Below the pieces are notes generated by a model. The model searched no databases, was not told the origin of the DNA, and saw only the letters and a list, made by a program, of their open reading frames with translations. Position numbers and translations under genes: made by a program. This document shows positions 7,201 to 16,263 of a stretch of DNA of 64,000 bases, piece after piece. Within the stretch, counting starts at the first letter, position 1. The number at the start of each line of letters is the position of its first letter. The stretch is from assembly GCA_016743235.1 (NCBI GenBank), contig VRZD01000022.1, positions 1-64,000 on the forward strand, given 5' to 3'. Origin of the DNA: Pantanalinema sp. GBBB05 (lineage in GTDB: Bacteria; Cyanobacteriota; Cyanobacteriia; Leptolyngbyales; Leptolyngbyaceae).

Positions 7201-7941
7201 ATGAATGTTCTGATCATTGGGGGAAATCGGGGAATTGGGTTGGGATTTGTGCGAAAGCTACTGGACGATCGCCGTGTGCAAAGCCTCGTTGCAACCTATC
7301 GACAATCACCAAGTACAGAATTAGCCGAGTTAGCCGATCGCCATGTCGATCGCTTGCATTTAATCCAAATGGATGTAACAGATGAGATGCAAATTGCGGC
7401 TAGAGTAGCTGAAATTCAGCCATTAGTTGATCGCTTACATTTAGTGATTTATTGTGTCGGTTTGCTGCATGAAGGAGAGTTGCAGCCGGAGAAAAGTTTG
7501 ACCCAGATTCAAGCCGATCACTTGCTGCGCTATTTTCAGGTGAATAGTATTGGTGCCGTATTGTTAGCCAAACATTTATTGCCATTGCTGAAGCACCGCG
7601 ATCGCAGTGTGTTTGCCAGTATTTCAGCTAAAGTTGGTAGCATTGGCGATAACCAGTTAGGCGGTTGGTATGGGTATCGGGCTTCTAAAGCGGCGTTGAA
7701 TATGTTGATGCGAACAACGGCGATCGAATATAGCCGTAAAAGTCCGAATACGATCGTGGTATTACTGCATCCTGGGACGACAGACACTCAATTATCTCAA
7801 CCCTTTCAACGCAATGTACCGCCAGAGAAATTGTTTTCCGTCGATCGCACTGTCAGCCAATTACTCACCGTGATCGAAAACCTACAACCCAGTGATACCG
7901 GACAATTTTTCTCCTGGGATGGCAGTCGTCTGCCCTGGTAA
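7201..7941 (+). CDS. Short-chain dehydrogenase/reductase
   Basis: The protein of about 246 residues starts MNVLIIGGNRGIGLGFVRKLL, the N-terminal nucleotide-binding glycine motif. The catalytic SDR residues are visible as a Ser (FASISAKVGSI) and YGYRASKAALNMLMRT with the YxxxK pair. HPGTTDTQLSQPFQ is the usual post-active-site segment. Upstream in-frame starts exist (TTG 7168, ATG 7180), but none has a ribosome site and the fold begins at 7201. It converges on the second Uma2 gene, with only six bases between stops. The substrate is unknown. Confidence 0.92.
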   Translation: MNVLIIGGNRGIGLGFVRKLLDDRRVQSLVATYRQSPSTELAELADRHVDRLHLIQMDVTDEMQIAARVAEIQPLVDRLHLVIYCVGLLHEGELQPEKSLTQIQADHLLRYFQVNSIGAVLLAKHLLPLLKHRDRSVFASISAKVGSIGDNQLGGWYGYRASKAALNMLMRTTAIEYSRKSPNTIVVLLHPGTTDTQLSQPFQRNVPPEKLFSVDRTVSQLLTVIENLQPSDTGQFFSWDGSRLPW

Positions 7942-7947
7942 ACTTTA

Positions 7948-8562
7948 CTACTGTCCAGCGGCAAAGATTTGTTCAGCAGTGAGAGTCAGGTCTGGGAAGG
8001 CAGCGGAAATGATGCGATCGCTACCGCGAAATTGTTCGACTTGATACTCGCCATCAACTAATTGATACACCGAAATGGTTGGCTGTTTTGGGGAGCCAAT
8101 ATAGCGTCTGCCACCCAGTCCCAAATAATCGACAATCCAATATTCAGGAATTTGCAATGCCTCGTAATCAATAAACTTGTGCCCATAATCGTCACGCCAA
8201 TTGGTACTGACGACCTCAATCACCACGCGGACGGATGTGCCCTGGGTGATGGTAGAGCGTTTCTTCCAGAGCGGTTCTTGATCCAGCGCCAATTGGTCTA
8301 AGACAATTACATCTGGGCTATAGCCTGATTTGTCGGTATCAATCGGCTTGACGATCGCCTGTCGAGGAATAACGGATGACAATTGCAACCGCCTAATTTC
8401 TAGAAACAACTCCCCGGCTAGAAAACCGCCAACCTGTTCATGCGTTCCAGTAGGTTGCATCTCAATGACGACGCCATTCCACAATTCATAGCGACCGTAG
8501 CCATCTGGATACCAGTCCAGAAAGTCGTCCAGGGTCATTAGTTGAGGAACCGCTTGTACCAT
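7948..8562 (-). CDS. Uma2 family (DUF820) endonuclease-like protein, second copy
   Basis: The 204-residue protein has the Uma2 order: LMTLDDFLDWYPDGYGRYELWNGVVIEM, GYSPDVIVLDQL, SVRVVIEVVSTNWRDDYGHKFIDYEAL and EYWIVDYLGLGG. The Asp, Glu and Lys of the proposed PD-(D/E)XK site are in place. It is only distantly similar to the copy at 6349 to 6912, so it is not a recent local duplication. Confidence 0.92.
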   Translation of the reverse strand: MVQAVPQLMTLDDFLDWYPDGYGRYELWNGVVIEMQPTGTHEQVGGFLAGELFLEIRRLQLSSVIPRQAIVKPIDTDKSGYSPDVIVLDQLALDQEPLWKKRSTITQGTSVRVVIEVVSTNWRDDYGHKFIDYEALQIPEYWIVDYLGLGGRRYIGSPKQPTISVYQLVDGEYQVEQFRGSDRIISAAFPDLTLTAEQIFAAGQ

Positions 8563-8640
8563 TGCCCTTAAGCTTTTACATTTACGTTAGTTCAAGTGTA
8601 GTCTGCGGCTGAGAAGTTCTACACCTGGGCTAACGGTAGC

Positions 8641-9834
8641 TTACGCGGGTTTAAATTCCGCGATCGCCTGAACTAACTGATCTAATTCCGATTCCAGCGT
8701 GAAGTAATGCACGCAGGCACGGACGCAATCTGGATCGGCGATCGTCCGCAGGTAAATCTGGCGAGATTCCAAAAATTGCACCAGTTGGCGATGGGCTTTG
8801 CTATCGAGTTGGAAGGAGACTAATCCAGCGTAGGGAGCCGTTGTGCGTAAACAGGTGACTCCAGGTAACTCGGATAGCCGTTGCCAGAGTTGGCGGCTGA
8901 GGGTTTGAATTTGCTGGTAGCGTTCCTGAGTGGTGCCCCATTCGTGATGGAGGGCGATCGCGGCTCGTAATCCAGCGAGTAACGGATTAGCAGAGGTGGC
9001 AATCTCAAAGCGACGACCATCGGGTTTCCAGCCAGTCGGTTTGCCTTTGGTGTCAGTGGTAATGCCACGCCAGCCAATAAAGGTCGGATGGAGGCTGGCT
9101 AAGGCTCCCGGTCGCACATATAAGCCACCTACACCCTCCGGCCCACACCACCACTTATGTCCAGTGAAGGCATAGAAGTCTGCTTTGACAGTGGTCAGGT
9201 TCAAGGGCAGCACCCCGACGGATTGCGCCGCATCGACTAACACCCGGATGGGAACAGAATTGGAGTAACTATGGCAAGCGGCGACCATTTCAGTCAGTGG
9301 CAACACTTGTCCGGTATTCCACAGAATGTGGCTTAAGACCACCATCCGAGTCTCAGGACGCAAATGTTGGGCTAATACGGCGACTGGATCGCCTGCATTC
9401 AGCGTTTTCATCAACGGGCAGGTGGTAACTTCCACCCCAAACCGCCGGGCAATTTCCTGGGCAGTCGCAATAATGCCGGGATGTTCACAATCGGATAGCA
9501 GCAGATGATCGCCAATCCGCCAATCCATGCCCCAGAGGGCAATATTGCAACCGATCGAGACATTTTCGGTCAGGGTAATGGTGGCAGCATCAACGTGCAG
9601 TTCCTGGGCGATCGCTTGCCGGGTTTGGTCAGTTTCGCGGTTAATCCAATCATTCACTTCTCCGGAAAATGGACCCAACTGCTGCACCTGTTGAAACGAT
9701 CGCTGAATCGCCTCCAGTACAGACTGTGCCATCGGTCCCTGACCGCCATAATTAAAGTAGGCTTTGGCTTGCAGCGCCGGAACCTGCGATCGATACTCTG
9801 CGATCGGACGTTGGGTTGTCGGAGTAGTTGTCAT
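8641..9834 (-). CDS. Class V aminotransferase (cysteine desulfurase-like fold)
   Basis: The product of about 397 residues is a fold-type I PLP enzyme. AYFNYGGQGPMAQSVLEAI is the substrate-side N-terminus, LLSDCEHPGIIATAQEIAR and VLVDAAQSVGVLPL contain the cofactor-binding His and Asp, and FYAFTGHKWWCGPEGVGGLYVR carries the Schiff-base Lys. The family includes cysteine desulfurases, kynureninases and isopenicillin-N-epimerase-like enzymes. No conserved desulfurase Cys loop is evident, so the reaction is left open. The start at 9834 is an ATG; the frame extends two codons to a TTG at 9840. Confidence 0.9.
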   Translation of the reverse strand: MTTTPTTQRPIAEYRSQVPALQAKAYFNYGGQGPMAQSVLEAIQRSFQQVQQLGPFSGEVNDWINRETDQTRQAIAQELHVDAATITLTENVSIGCNIALWGMDWRIGDHLLLSDCEHPGIIATAQEIARRFGVEVTTCPLMKTLNAGDPVAVLAQHLRPETRMVVLSHILWNTGQVLPLTEMVAACHSYSNSVPIRVLVDAAQSVGVLPLNLTTVKADFYAFTGHKWWCGPEGVGGLYVRPGALASLHPTFIGWRGITTDTKGKPTGWKPDGRRFEIATSANPLLAGLRAAIALHHEWGTTQERYQQIQTLSRQLWQRLSELPGVTCLRTTAPYAGLVSFQLDSKAHRQLVQFLESRQIYLRTIADPDCVRACVHYFTLESELDQLVQAIAEFKPA

Positions 9835-10019
9835 AAACAATAATTTGGTAGAAATGCGCTCTTTAGTAATGGAGTGAACAGTTATCTCTGATCAAAGGTC
9901 AGTTACAGTGGTTACTAGTGGAGTGACGGTTCACTGTTCACTATTCCTTAATTCAGGGTTCGCTGTCTACTCAGTCTAAATTCCTGCCATTTATCGACAT
10001 TTCCTGTTAGTTTGAAAGC

Positions 10020-11540
10020 ATGCAGATAGATGCTGAGTTGCTGCTTAACTATCAACGCTGTCGTCGTCGCGCTTTTTTAGATTTGTATGGGGACTCCGAA
10101 CAGCGCGATTCTCCTAATGACTATCTACTAAAGCTGTTTCAAGACAGTCGGGAAAACCATCGGTTGGTACTGGCAAATCAAGTGATCCACCAACCCTCCT
10201 ATCCGCGTGGCGATCTGACTGCTGGAGCAACGGCAACACTGGAACTGATGCAACAGGGTGTAGAGCAGATCTATCAAGGGGTGCTGATTACGGAAGGGGA
10301 AGCGGGAGTCACGCTGGTCAGTAATCCCGATCTACTGATTAAACAGCCAGGACAGTCACAGTTTGGGGATTGGCTGTATATGCCCGCTGAAATTAAGTTG
10401 GGTAAGCGTCCTAAGTTAGAGTATCAAATCATTGCTGCCTTTCATCTCCTGGTGTTGGGACAGGTACAGGGAGCCTGGACGGAAACCGCCTGGTTATTAT
10501 TGCGGGAGAAAGGGACGTATGAAGTGGACTTGTGGGATGTCTTTCCCCAAATGCAAGCCCTATTAACTGAATGTATTCAAATGCTTCAGGAGCAGCAAGA
10601 GCCGGAGGTGTTTATTGCCCGGAGTCGGTGTAGTTTGTGTCATTGGTTAAATCACTGTCACGCGATCGCCAAAGCCGATCATCACCTCTCCTTGCTACCG
10701 GGGGTCACGGCGGCTCGCTATCTGCAATTACAGGAACGCAACCTGACTACAGTTAAAGCCTTAGCCGATGCGAATCCGGCTCATTTAGAACCGTTACCGG
10801 GATTTGGAGCCGAAACTGCCTATCGCTTAGTCCGGCAAGCGAAATCAACCTTACATAATTGTGCCTTAATCAGTGAAGACCACAAGCGGGGTGCAGATCT
10901 GAGTTTGAATGGTTCCAGTGGTATCACCAGCCATCGCCATCCTGCCCGCCAGTTTGAGCAGGAGTTACCGACTGCCGCGATCGAGCTTTATTTCGACATC
11001 GAAGCCGAACCTGCGTTGGATCTGGTGTATTTGCATGGAGTCCTGGTGGTTGATCGCCACAATCAAACCACTAACTTTCATGCGCTGGTGGCAGAAACTC
11101 CGGAGGATGAAGCGATCGCCTGGCAGCAATTTCTCGATCTGGCTTGGCGTTATCCGAATGCCCCGATTTTTCACTTCTGCCCCTATGAGGCACAGACGGT
11201 AGAACGGTTAGCCAAACTGTATGGGACGTCAACCCAGCATACAAAACCCCTGTTGCATCGATTTGTCGATCTACATGAACGGGTGACCCGGTTGGTGACA
11301 TTACCCGTCGAAAGTTATGCCCTCAAACCGATCGCTCGCTGGTTAGGGTTTGAGTGGCAAGACCCAAATGCCAGTGGTCCCCAGTCAATCTGCTGGTACA
11401 GCCAATGGTTAGCCACGGGCGATCGCACTTACCTCAACTCGATCCTGACTTACAACGAAGATGACTGCCGTGCCACCCACCACATCAAAGAATGGCTGGT
11501 GGGTTTTTTACAGGAAATTTATGCGGCTGAATTAGCCTAG
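10020..11540 (+). CDS. TM0106-family RecB-like putative nuclease
   Basis: The 506-residue protein begins LLLNYQRCRRRAFLDLYGD, the RecB-like nuclease start with one Cys of a possible iron-sulfur cluster; CSLCHWLNHC (about residues 206 to 215) supplies the others. A helix-hairpin-helix stretch (ANPAHLEPLPGFGAETAYRLV) follows. The C-terminal third is an RNase H-like exonuclease domain with IELYFDIEAEPALD, FVDLHERV and YNEDDCRAT, giving the acidic active site. The family probably processes nucleic acid, but its physiological role is not established. It is a single-gene unit upstream of murF. Confidence 0.88.
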   Translation: MQIDAELLLNYQRCRRRAFLDLYGDSEQRDSPNDYLLKLFQDSRENHRLVLANQVIHQPSYPRGDLTAGATATLELMQQGVEQIYQGVLITEGEAGVTLVSNPDLLIKQPGQSQFGDWLYMPAEIKLGKRPKLEYQIIAAFHLLVLGQVQGAWTETAWLLLREKGTYEVDLWDVFPQMQALLTECIQMLQEQQEPEVFIARSRCSLCHWLNHCHAIAKADHHLSLLPGVTAARYLQLQERNLTTVKALADANPAHLEPLPGFGAETAYRLVRQAKSTLHNCALISEDHKRGADLSLNGSSGITSHRHPARQFEQELPTAAIELYFDIEAEPALDLVYLHGVLVVDRHNQTTNFHALVAETPEDEAIAWQQFLDLAWRYPNAPIFHFCPYEAQTVERLAKLYGTSTQHTKPLLHRFVDLHERVTRLVTLPVESYALKPIARWLGFEWQDPNASGPQSICWYSQWLATGDRTYLNSILTYNEDDCRATHHIKEWLVGFLQEIYAAELA

Positions 11541-11628
11541 TCTGAGTTACTGCATGACCTTGCCAAATGTCACCTTGGGGCGGTCTAATGGCAGCTAGTC
11601 CTTTTTCGTGCATTTCCCGGAACTCATC

Positions 11629-12987
11629 ATGTCCTGTCATGCCTCGTTAGCTGATTTAATTGCCGTGTTGCAGGCAACGCCTCTCAATGTTTCTTCTGCA
11701 ATGCAGGCTCAAATGGCGGCTGGCATTACTACAGACACTCGCCGTCTGCAAGCGGGTGAAGTGTTCCTGGCATTGCGGGGCGACACCTTTGATGGTCATG
11801 ATTTTGTCGAAGCGGCGATGCAAGCGGGCGCGATCGCCGCGATCGTGGATACTGATTTCACACCAGCCCAGCCGTTTCCTGTATTGCAAGTGGCGGATAC
11901 GTTAGCAGCGTATCAGGCGATCGCTCGGTGGTGGCGGCAGCAATTTACGATTCCGGTGATTGCGGTGACTGGTTCGGTGGGTAAAACGACGACGAAGGAA
12001 TTAATTGCCGCTGTCCTATCCTTACAAGGCAATGTCCTGAAAAGTCAGGCAAACCACAATAACGAAATTGGAGTGCCCAAAACCCTATTAGAACTGGGGC
12101 TGGAGCATGATTATGCGATCGTGGAGATGGGGATGCGGGGACGGGGTGAAATTGCTCTACTGAGTCAGATCGCGCAACCGGATATAGCGGTGATTACCAA
12201 CGTTGGGACAGCTCACATTGGACGGCTGGGATCAGAGGAGGCGATCGCCGAAGCCAAATGTGAATTGTTAGCTGAAATGCCCGCCGCCAGTACCGCAATT
12301 CTCAACCACGACAATCTGCTGCTCTTGCATACTGCCAATACAGTTTGGCAGGGCAAAACCATCACCTTTGGATTAGATGGAGGCGATATTCATGGCAAAT
12401 TGACCACGCCAGACACTTTAGTCGTCGATGGTATGGAGTTTCCCTTGCCGTTACCCGGACGACACAATGCCCTCAACTATTTAGCGGCACTCGCTGTGGC
12501 AAAAGTTCTGGGGATGGATTGGTCATTGCTGCAATCAGGATTAACCGTGACGTTACCCGCCGGACGGGCGAAAAAGTTAGCCTTTCCTGACCAAGATGTG
12601 GTGATTTTGGATGAAACATACAACGCTGGATTGGAATCAATGTTGGCGGCACTGCATCTGCTGGCGCAAACTCCTGGTCAGCGTCGAATTGCGGTTTTGG
12701 GGACGATGAAAGAATTGGGCGATCGTGCTGCCGAATTTCATCACCAGGTCGGGGCAACGGTGAATGAACTGCATCTGGATCATCTGTTGGTCTTAGCTGA
12801 GTCACCGGAAGCCAAGGAGATTGCTACGGGAGCCGCACCGCTAGCCGCCGAATGTTTTACCAGCCATCAGGAAGTGGTCGATCGCTTAATGACGTTAATC
12901 CAACCGGGCGATCGTCTATTATTCAAAGCCTCCCGTGCCGTTGGACTCGATCGGGTGGTCGATCAGTTAAGCCAACGGTTGTCGTAG
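11629..12987 (+). CDS. murF: UDP-N-acetylmuramoyl-tripeptide--D-alanyl-D-alanine ligase
   Basis: MurF adds D-Ala-D-Ala to the UDP-MurNAc tripeptide in the last cytosolic step of peptidoglycan precursor synthesis. The N-terminal domain has GITTDTRRLQAGEVFLALRG, the central ATPase has the P-loop VTGSVGKTTTKEL and the Mur-ligase segment NHNNEIGVPKTLLEL, and the C-terminal domain has LGTMKELGDRAAEFH. Length is normal at about 452 residues. A GTG seven codons upstream (11608) is an alternative start; ATG 11629 has only a weak GGA before it. It converges with the DnaJ-type gene, with an 18-base gap. Confidence 0.95.
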   Translation: MSCHASLADLIAVLQATPLNVSSAMQAQMAAGITTDTRRLQAGEVFLALRGDTFDGHDFVEAAMQAGAIAAIVDTDFTPAQPFPVLQVADTLAAYQAIARWWRQQFTIPVIAVTGSVGKTTTKELIAAVLSLQGNVLKSQANHNNEIGVPKTLLELGLEHDYAIVEMGMRGRGEIALLSQIAQPDIAVITNVGTAHIGRLGSEEAIAEAKCELLAEMPAASTAILNHDNLLLLHTANTVWQGKTITFGLDGGDIHGKLTTPDTLVVDGMEFPLPLPGRHNALNYLAALAVAKVLGMDWSLLQSGLTVTLPAGRAKKLAFPDQDVVILDETYNAGLESMLAALHLLAQTPGQRRIAVLGTMKELGDRAAEFHHQVGATVNELHLDHLLVLAESPEAKEIATGAAPLAAECFTSHQEVVDRLMTLIQPGDRLLFKASRAVGLDRVVDQLSQRLS

Positions 12988-13005
12988 CAACCTGAGCAGA
13001 AGATC

Positions 13006-14010
13006 TTACAGCTTCACATCCTTTAAGTGACTGCGAGGATTAAAGCTGCGGTTGGCTCGAATGGTTTCATAGGCTTCCCGTTCTACCGGAGTTAAGTCCT
13101 TTGGCGGCGCGATCGTCACCTTGACCATTTGATCGCCCCGTCCGCCTTTGGGATTGGGGAATCCTTTCCCACGTAGCCGCAGCGACTGCCCCGAGCGAAT
13201 TCCGGCAGGCACATTCACGGTCACCATGCCATCTGGAGTCGGCACTTCGATCTGAGCGCCTAACACCGCTTCATCCGGAGTAATTGAGACTTCACAGACC
13301 AAATTATCCCCTTCAAATTGGAAGAAGGCATGGGGTGTGATCTCGATCGTTAAATACAGATCTCCTCGTTGGCTGGTATAGTGCGGACTGAACTGCCCCT
13401 TACCTCGCACCCGTACCCGACTCCCCGGTTTTGCCCCCGCCGGAATCCGCACATCAATAATTTCATTGCCTACACTCAGGCGTTTTTGCACCCCATGGAA
13501 GGCTTCCGATAAGGACAGGGTTAATGTCGCTTCACTATCCAGCCCACTCGCGCCGCGCCCGGTAGTATCGAAGCCAAATGGAGTTTCACTGGTCGTCGTC
13601 CGGTAGTTGGTTTGAGTGCGGGCACGGCGACCACCAAAGCCACCACCATCTGTCCCCATCCGACCTAACAGATCGTTGATAAACTCGTCAAAGCTGTGAT
13701 AGTTACCAAACTCGAAACTATCAAAATTCACATTGGAATTCATATTGGGATCAAATGGTGAGCCAGCCTGTCCCGCTTGCTTCCAATAGCGCCCAAACTG
13801 ATCATATTTCTTGCGTTTGTCCGGGTCAGACAGCACTTCGTAGGCTTCATTCGCTTCTTTAAAGTGAGCTTCTGCCGTACGATCGCCGGGATTCATATCC
13901 GGGTGGTACTTGCGTGCCAGCTTCCGAAATGCCTTCTTGATTTCGTCAGCACTCGCCGTCTTACTGACCCCCAAAATCGAATAGTAGTCTTTGAAGTCAG
14001 TTGCCGCCAT
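13006..14010 (-). CDS. Type B DnaJ-like co-chaperone (no zinc finger)
   Basis: The J-domain is complete at residues 5 to 72 (YYSILGVSKTASADEIKKAF, KYHPDMNPGD with the HPD motif that stimulates DnaK). A Gly/Phe-rich linker follows (GGGFGGRRAR and neighbours). Two beta-barrel client-binding domains come next (LSLSEAFHG, PAGAKPGSRVRVRGKG, PDGMVTVNVPAGIRSGQSLR). The Cys-rich zinc domain of classical DnaJ is absent, so it resembles the CbpA/DnaJ2 type. GGAGAGG lies just before the ATG at 14010, which supports this start over the TTG one codon upstream. Confidence 0.95.
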   Translation of the reverse strand: MAATDFKDYYSILGVSKTASADEIKKAFRKLARKYHPDMNPGDRTAEAHFKEANEAYEVLSDPDKRKKYDQFGRYWKQAGQAGSPFDPNMNSNVNFDSFEFGNYHSFDEFINDLLGRMGTDGGGFGGRRARTQTNYRTTTSETPFGFDTTGRGASGLDSEATLTLSLSEAFHGVQKRLSVGNEIIDVRIPAGAKPGSRVRVRGKGQFSPHYTSQRGDLYLTIEITPHAFFQFEGDNLVCEVSITPDEAVLGAQIEVPTPDGMVTVNVPAGIRSGQSLRLRGKGFPNPKGGRGDQMVKVTIAPPKDLTPVEREAYETIRANRSFNPRSHLKDVKL

Positions 14011-14162
14011 CAACCCCTCTCCTGTAACACTTTATCTATAGTCATACCTTTGACCCCAGACTAACAAAAATTCTAGTCTCCCCAAGTACGGTTGAGAGGG
14101 GCAATATCCGAATTTCAGCCGTTAATCGTGAACAATCAGCAATAATTGCCTCGCTAAAGCCA

Positions 14163-14225
14163 ATTAACATCTCCCCATCTTCCTGATCTGCCTCATCTCC
14201 CCCATCCTCCCCCTCTCCCCCATCT
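14163..14225. repeat. Low-complexity C/T-rich repeat (CTCATCTCCCCCATC type)
   Basis: Degenerate tandem units of the form CATCTCCCC/CATCTTCC fill the space between the kinase stop and the dnaJ-like start. The complementary strand reads GGGGGAGATGAGG, the same motif seen at 35379 to 35432 and inside several coding regions of this window. Confidence 0.7.
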
Positions 14226-14244
14226 TGACAACCCCCTATTCACG

Positions 14245-14724
14245 CTAAAAATGCTCCAGCGTGATCAGACAATGAAACCCATCCGCAACCTTCGGCGGCG
14301 CTCCCATCAACCGTCGATGCATCTGGTACATAATCGCTTCCGGCACTTGACGATCGCGCTCCGCATTGCGCTGCAAACAAATGGATAGTGGGACATCTAA
14401 CCACAGTCCGGTAATGTGCGTAAAACCGGATTCCTGCGCCAGGGCGATCGCCTGCCGTCGTTGCTTCCGGACGACATTCGTGGCATCGTAAATCGCCCCC
14501 TGTAATTCGCCTAAACTAATTTGCTGTACCGCTTCCCGGAACTGTCGCCCCACCTCCGCCCAAACCTTCAGCCAGGAACCTTGAATGGCTTCATCTCCAA
14601 ATAACTGCGATCGAATCGTATCCGTTGAAATTAAGCGGCGATCGGGACAAACCTGGACTAATTTCGCGGCGAGGGATGACTTGCCACTACCGGGTAGACC
14701 AATCAGGATTAACAGACGCGGCAT
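14245..14724 (-). CDS. P-loop nucleotide kinase-like protein
   Basis: The 159-residue protein starts with a Walker A motif (LLILIGLPGSGKSSLAAKL) and continues with LISTDTIRSQLFGD and AIYDATNVVRKQRRQAI, the pattern of small AAA/zeta-toxin- or polynucleotide-kinase-like phosphotransferases. LQRNAERDRQVPEAIMYQMHR forms a lid-like basic helix. The substrate could be RNA, a nucleotide or a small molecule; nothing here decides. It is divergent from serS, with about 150 bases between starts. Confidence 0.85.
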   Translation of the reverse strand: MPRLLILIGLPGSGKSSLAAKLVQVCPDRRLISTDTIRSQLFGDEAIQGSWLKVWAEVGRQFREAVQQISLGELQGAIYDATNVVRKQRRQAIALAQESGFTHITGLWLDVPLSICLQRNAERDRQVPEAIMYQMHRRLMGAPPKVADGFHCLITLEHF

Positions 14725-14872
14725 AGAAATAGAGACGTTGACTGTTGATTATTCTCAACCCCGGCATGGCAAACTCAGCGAAACGGCGGGTCGTCCGTGG
14801 ACGGTGTATCCTGATGTATGGGCAAAATCCAGACCCGTTGGGATAGTTGAGAGAAATTTTTGAGAGAAGCCT

Positions 14873-16153
14873 GTGCTTGACCTGAAGCAAATTCGTGAGA
14901 ATCCAGACGTTGTGCAAGAGCGGCTGAACCGTCGCAACGGCAACTATGACCTGAGTGCGATCGTGCAACTGGATCAGCAACAACGGGAATTAGAAAAGAC
15001 CCGATCGCAGCTCCAGGCGCGGAGTAATGAAATTGGCAAGCTGGTTGGGCAAAAGATGAAGTCGGGCAGCAAGCCCAACGATCCAGAAATCCAAACACTG
15101 AAAGATGAAGGCAACCAGCTTAAAGCCCAACTGAGTGAACTGGAGCCGCAGGAAAAAGATTTGAAGGCGCAGATTGAAGCCTTCGTTCTGACGTTGCCGA
15201 ACTTACCCAGTGAATCGACCCCGATCGGCAAAGATGAAACCGAGAATGTGGAAGTGCGGCGCTGGGGCGATGAATATAAGCCAACGGCGGATGGACTGCT
15301 GCCCCACTGGGAAATTGGCGAAAAGCTGGGGATTTTGAACACGGAACGAGCTACCAAAATTGCTCAAAGTCGTTTTGTTACCTTAATTGGTGCTGGAGCC
15401 GCCTTAGAACGGGCGTTGATTCAGTTTATGCTCGATCGTCAGATTGCCGCCGGATATGTGGAAATTCTGCCGCCGTTTTTGATTAATACCCAATCCCTGA
15501 CCGCCACAGGGCAACTGCCTAAGTTCGCGGAAGAGAGCTTTAAATGTAGCGACGATGATTTGTGGTTAGCCCCAACGGCGGAAGTCCCAGTTACCAACTT
15601 CTACCGGGATGAAATTCTATCTACTACCGATCTACCCATTCACCACTGTGCCTACACGCCTTGCTTCCGGCGGGAAGCGGGGAGTTATGGACGCGACACC
15701 CGGGGCTTAATCCGCTTGCATCAATTTAATAAAGTGGAATTAGTCAAACTGGTGCATCCCAGTCAATCTGAAGCGGAACATCAACAGTTAGTTCAGAATG
15801 CGGAAGCGATTTTGCAAGCGCTCCAACTGCCCTATCGGGTGATTGAACTCTGTACGGGAGATTTGGGCTTTGGAGCTGCCAAGTGTTACGACCTGGAAGT
15901 CTGGCTCCCTGCGGCTGGAACCTATCGAGAAATTTCCAGTTGTTCTAATTTCGGTGATTTTCAAGCTCGGCGTGGCAATATTCGGTTTAAGGAACCAGGA
16001 CAAAAAGGGACTCAGTTTGTCCATACCTTAAATGGGTCGGGGTTAGCCGTGGGACGCACGATGGCGGCTGTGTTGGAGAACTATCAGCAACCCGATGGTA
16101 GTGTGCGTTTGCCGGAAGCCTTGCAACCTTACTTGAGACGCGAGGTGTTGTAA
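14873..16153 (+). CDS. serS: Seryl-tRNA synthetase
   Basis: The 426-residue class II synthetase charges tRNA-Ser in the cytosol. Residues 1 to about 110 form the long antiparallel coiled coil that grips the tRNA variable arm (EKTRSQLQARSNEIGKLVGQ and neighbours). Motif 2 is CFRREAGSYGRDTRGLIRLH and motif 3 is GSGLAVGRTMAAVLENYQ. AEVPVTNFYRDEIL is the serine-site loop. The start is GTG at 14873, preceded by GAGAGAAG. It is followed by rseP and nth on the same strand after 110 bases. Confidence 0.97.
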   Translation: MLDLKQIRENPDVVQERLNRRNGNYDLSAIVQLDQQQRELEKTRSQLQARSNEIGKLVGQKMKSGSKPNDPEIQTLKDEGNQLKAQLSELEPQEKDLKAQIEAFVLTLPNLPSESTPIGKDETENVEVRRWGDEYKPTADGLLPHWEIGEKLGILNTERATKIAQSRFVTLIGAGAALERALIQFMLDRQIAAGYVEILPPFLINTQSLTATGQLPKFAEESFKCSDDDLWLAPTAEVPVTNFYRDEILSTTDLPIHHCAYTPCFRREAGSYGRDTRGLIRLHQFNKVELVKLVHPSQSEAEHQQLVQNAEAILQALQLPYRVIELCTGDLGFGAAKCYDLEVWLPAAGTYREISSCSNFGDFQARRGNIRFKEPGQKGTQFVHTLNGSGLAVGRTMAAVLENYQQPDGSVRLPEALQPYLRREVL

Positions 16154-16263
16154 GCCCCCTGAACAATTGATCCCCGATCGCCCGAGTCTCTCTTGCTGCC
16201 GAGCCGGAGTTCTCAGAAACCCTTTAGAATAGGGGAACGTTTAACAAAGGTTAACTGAACGGT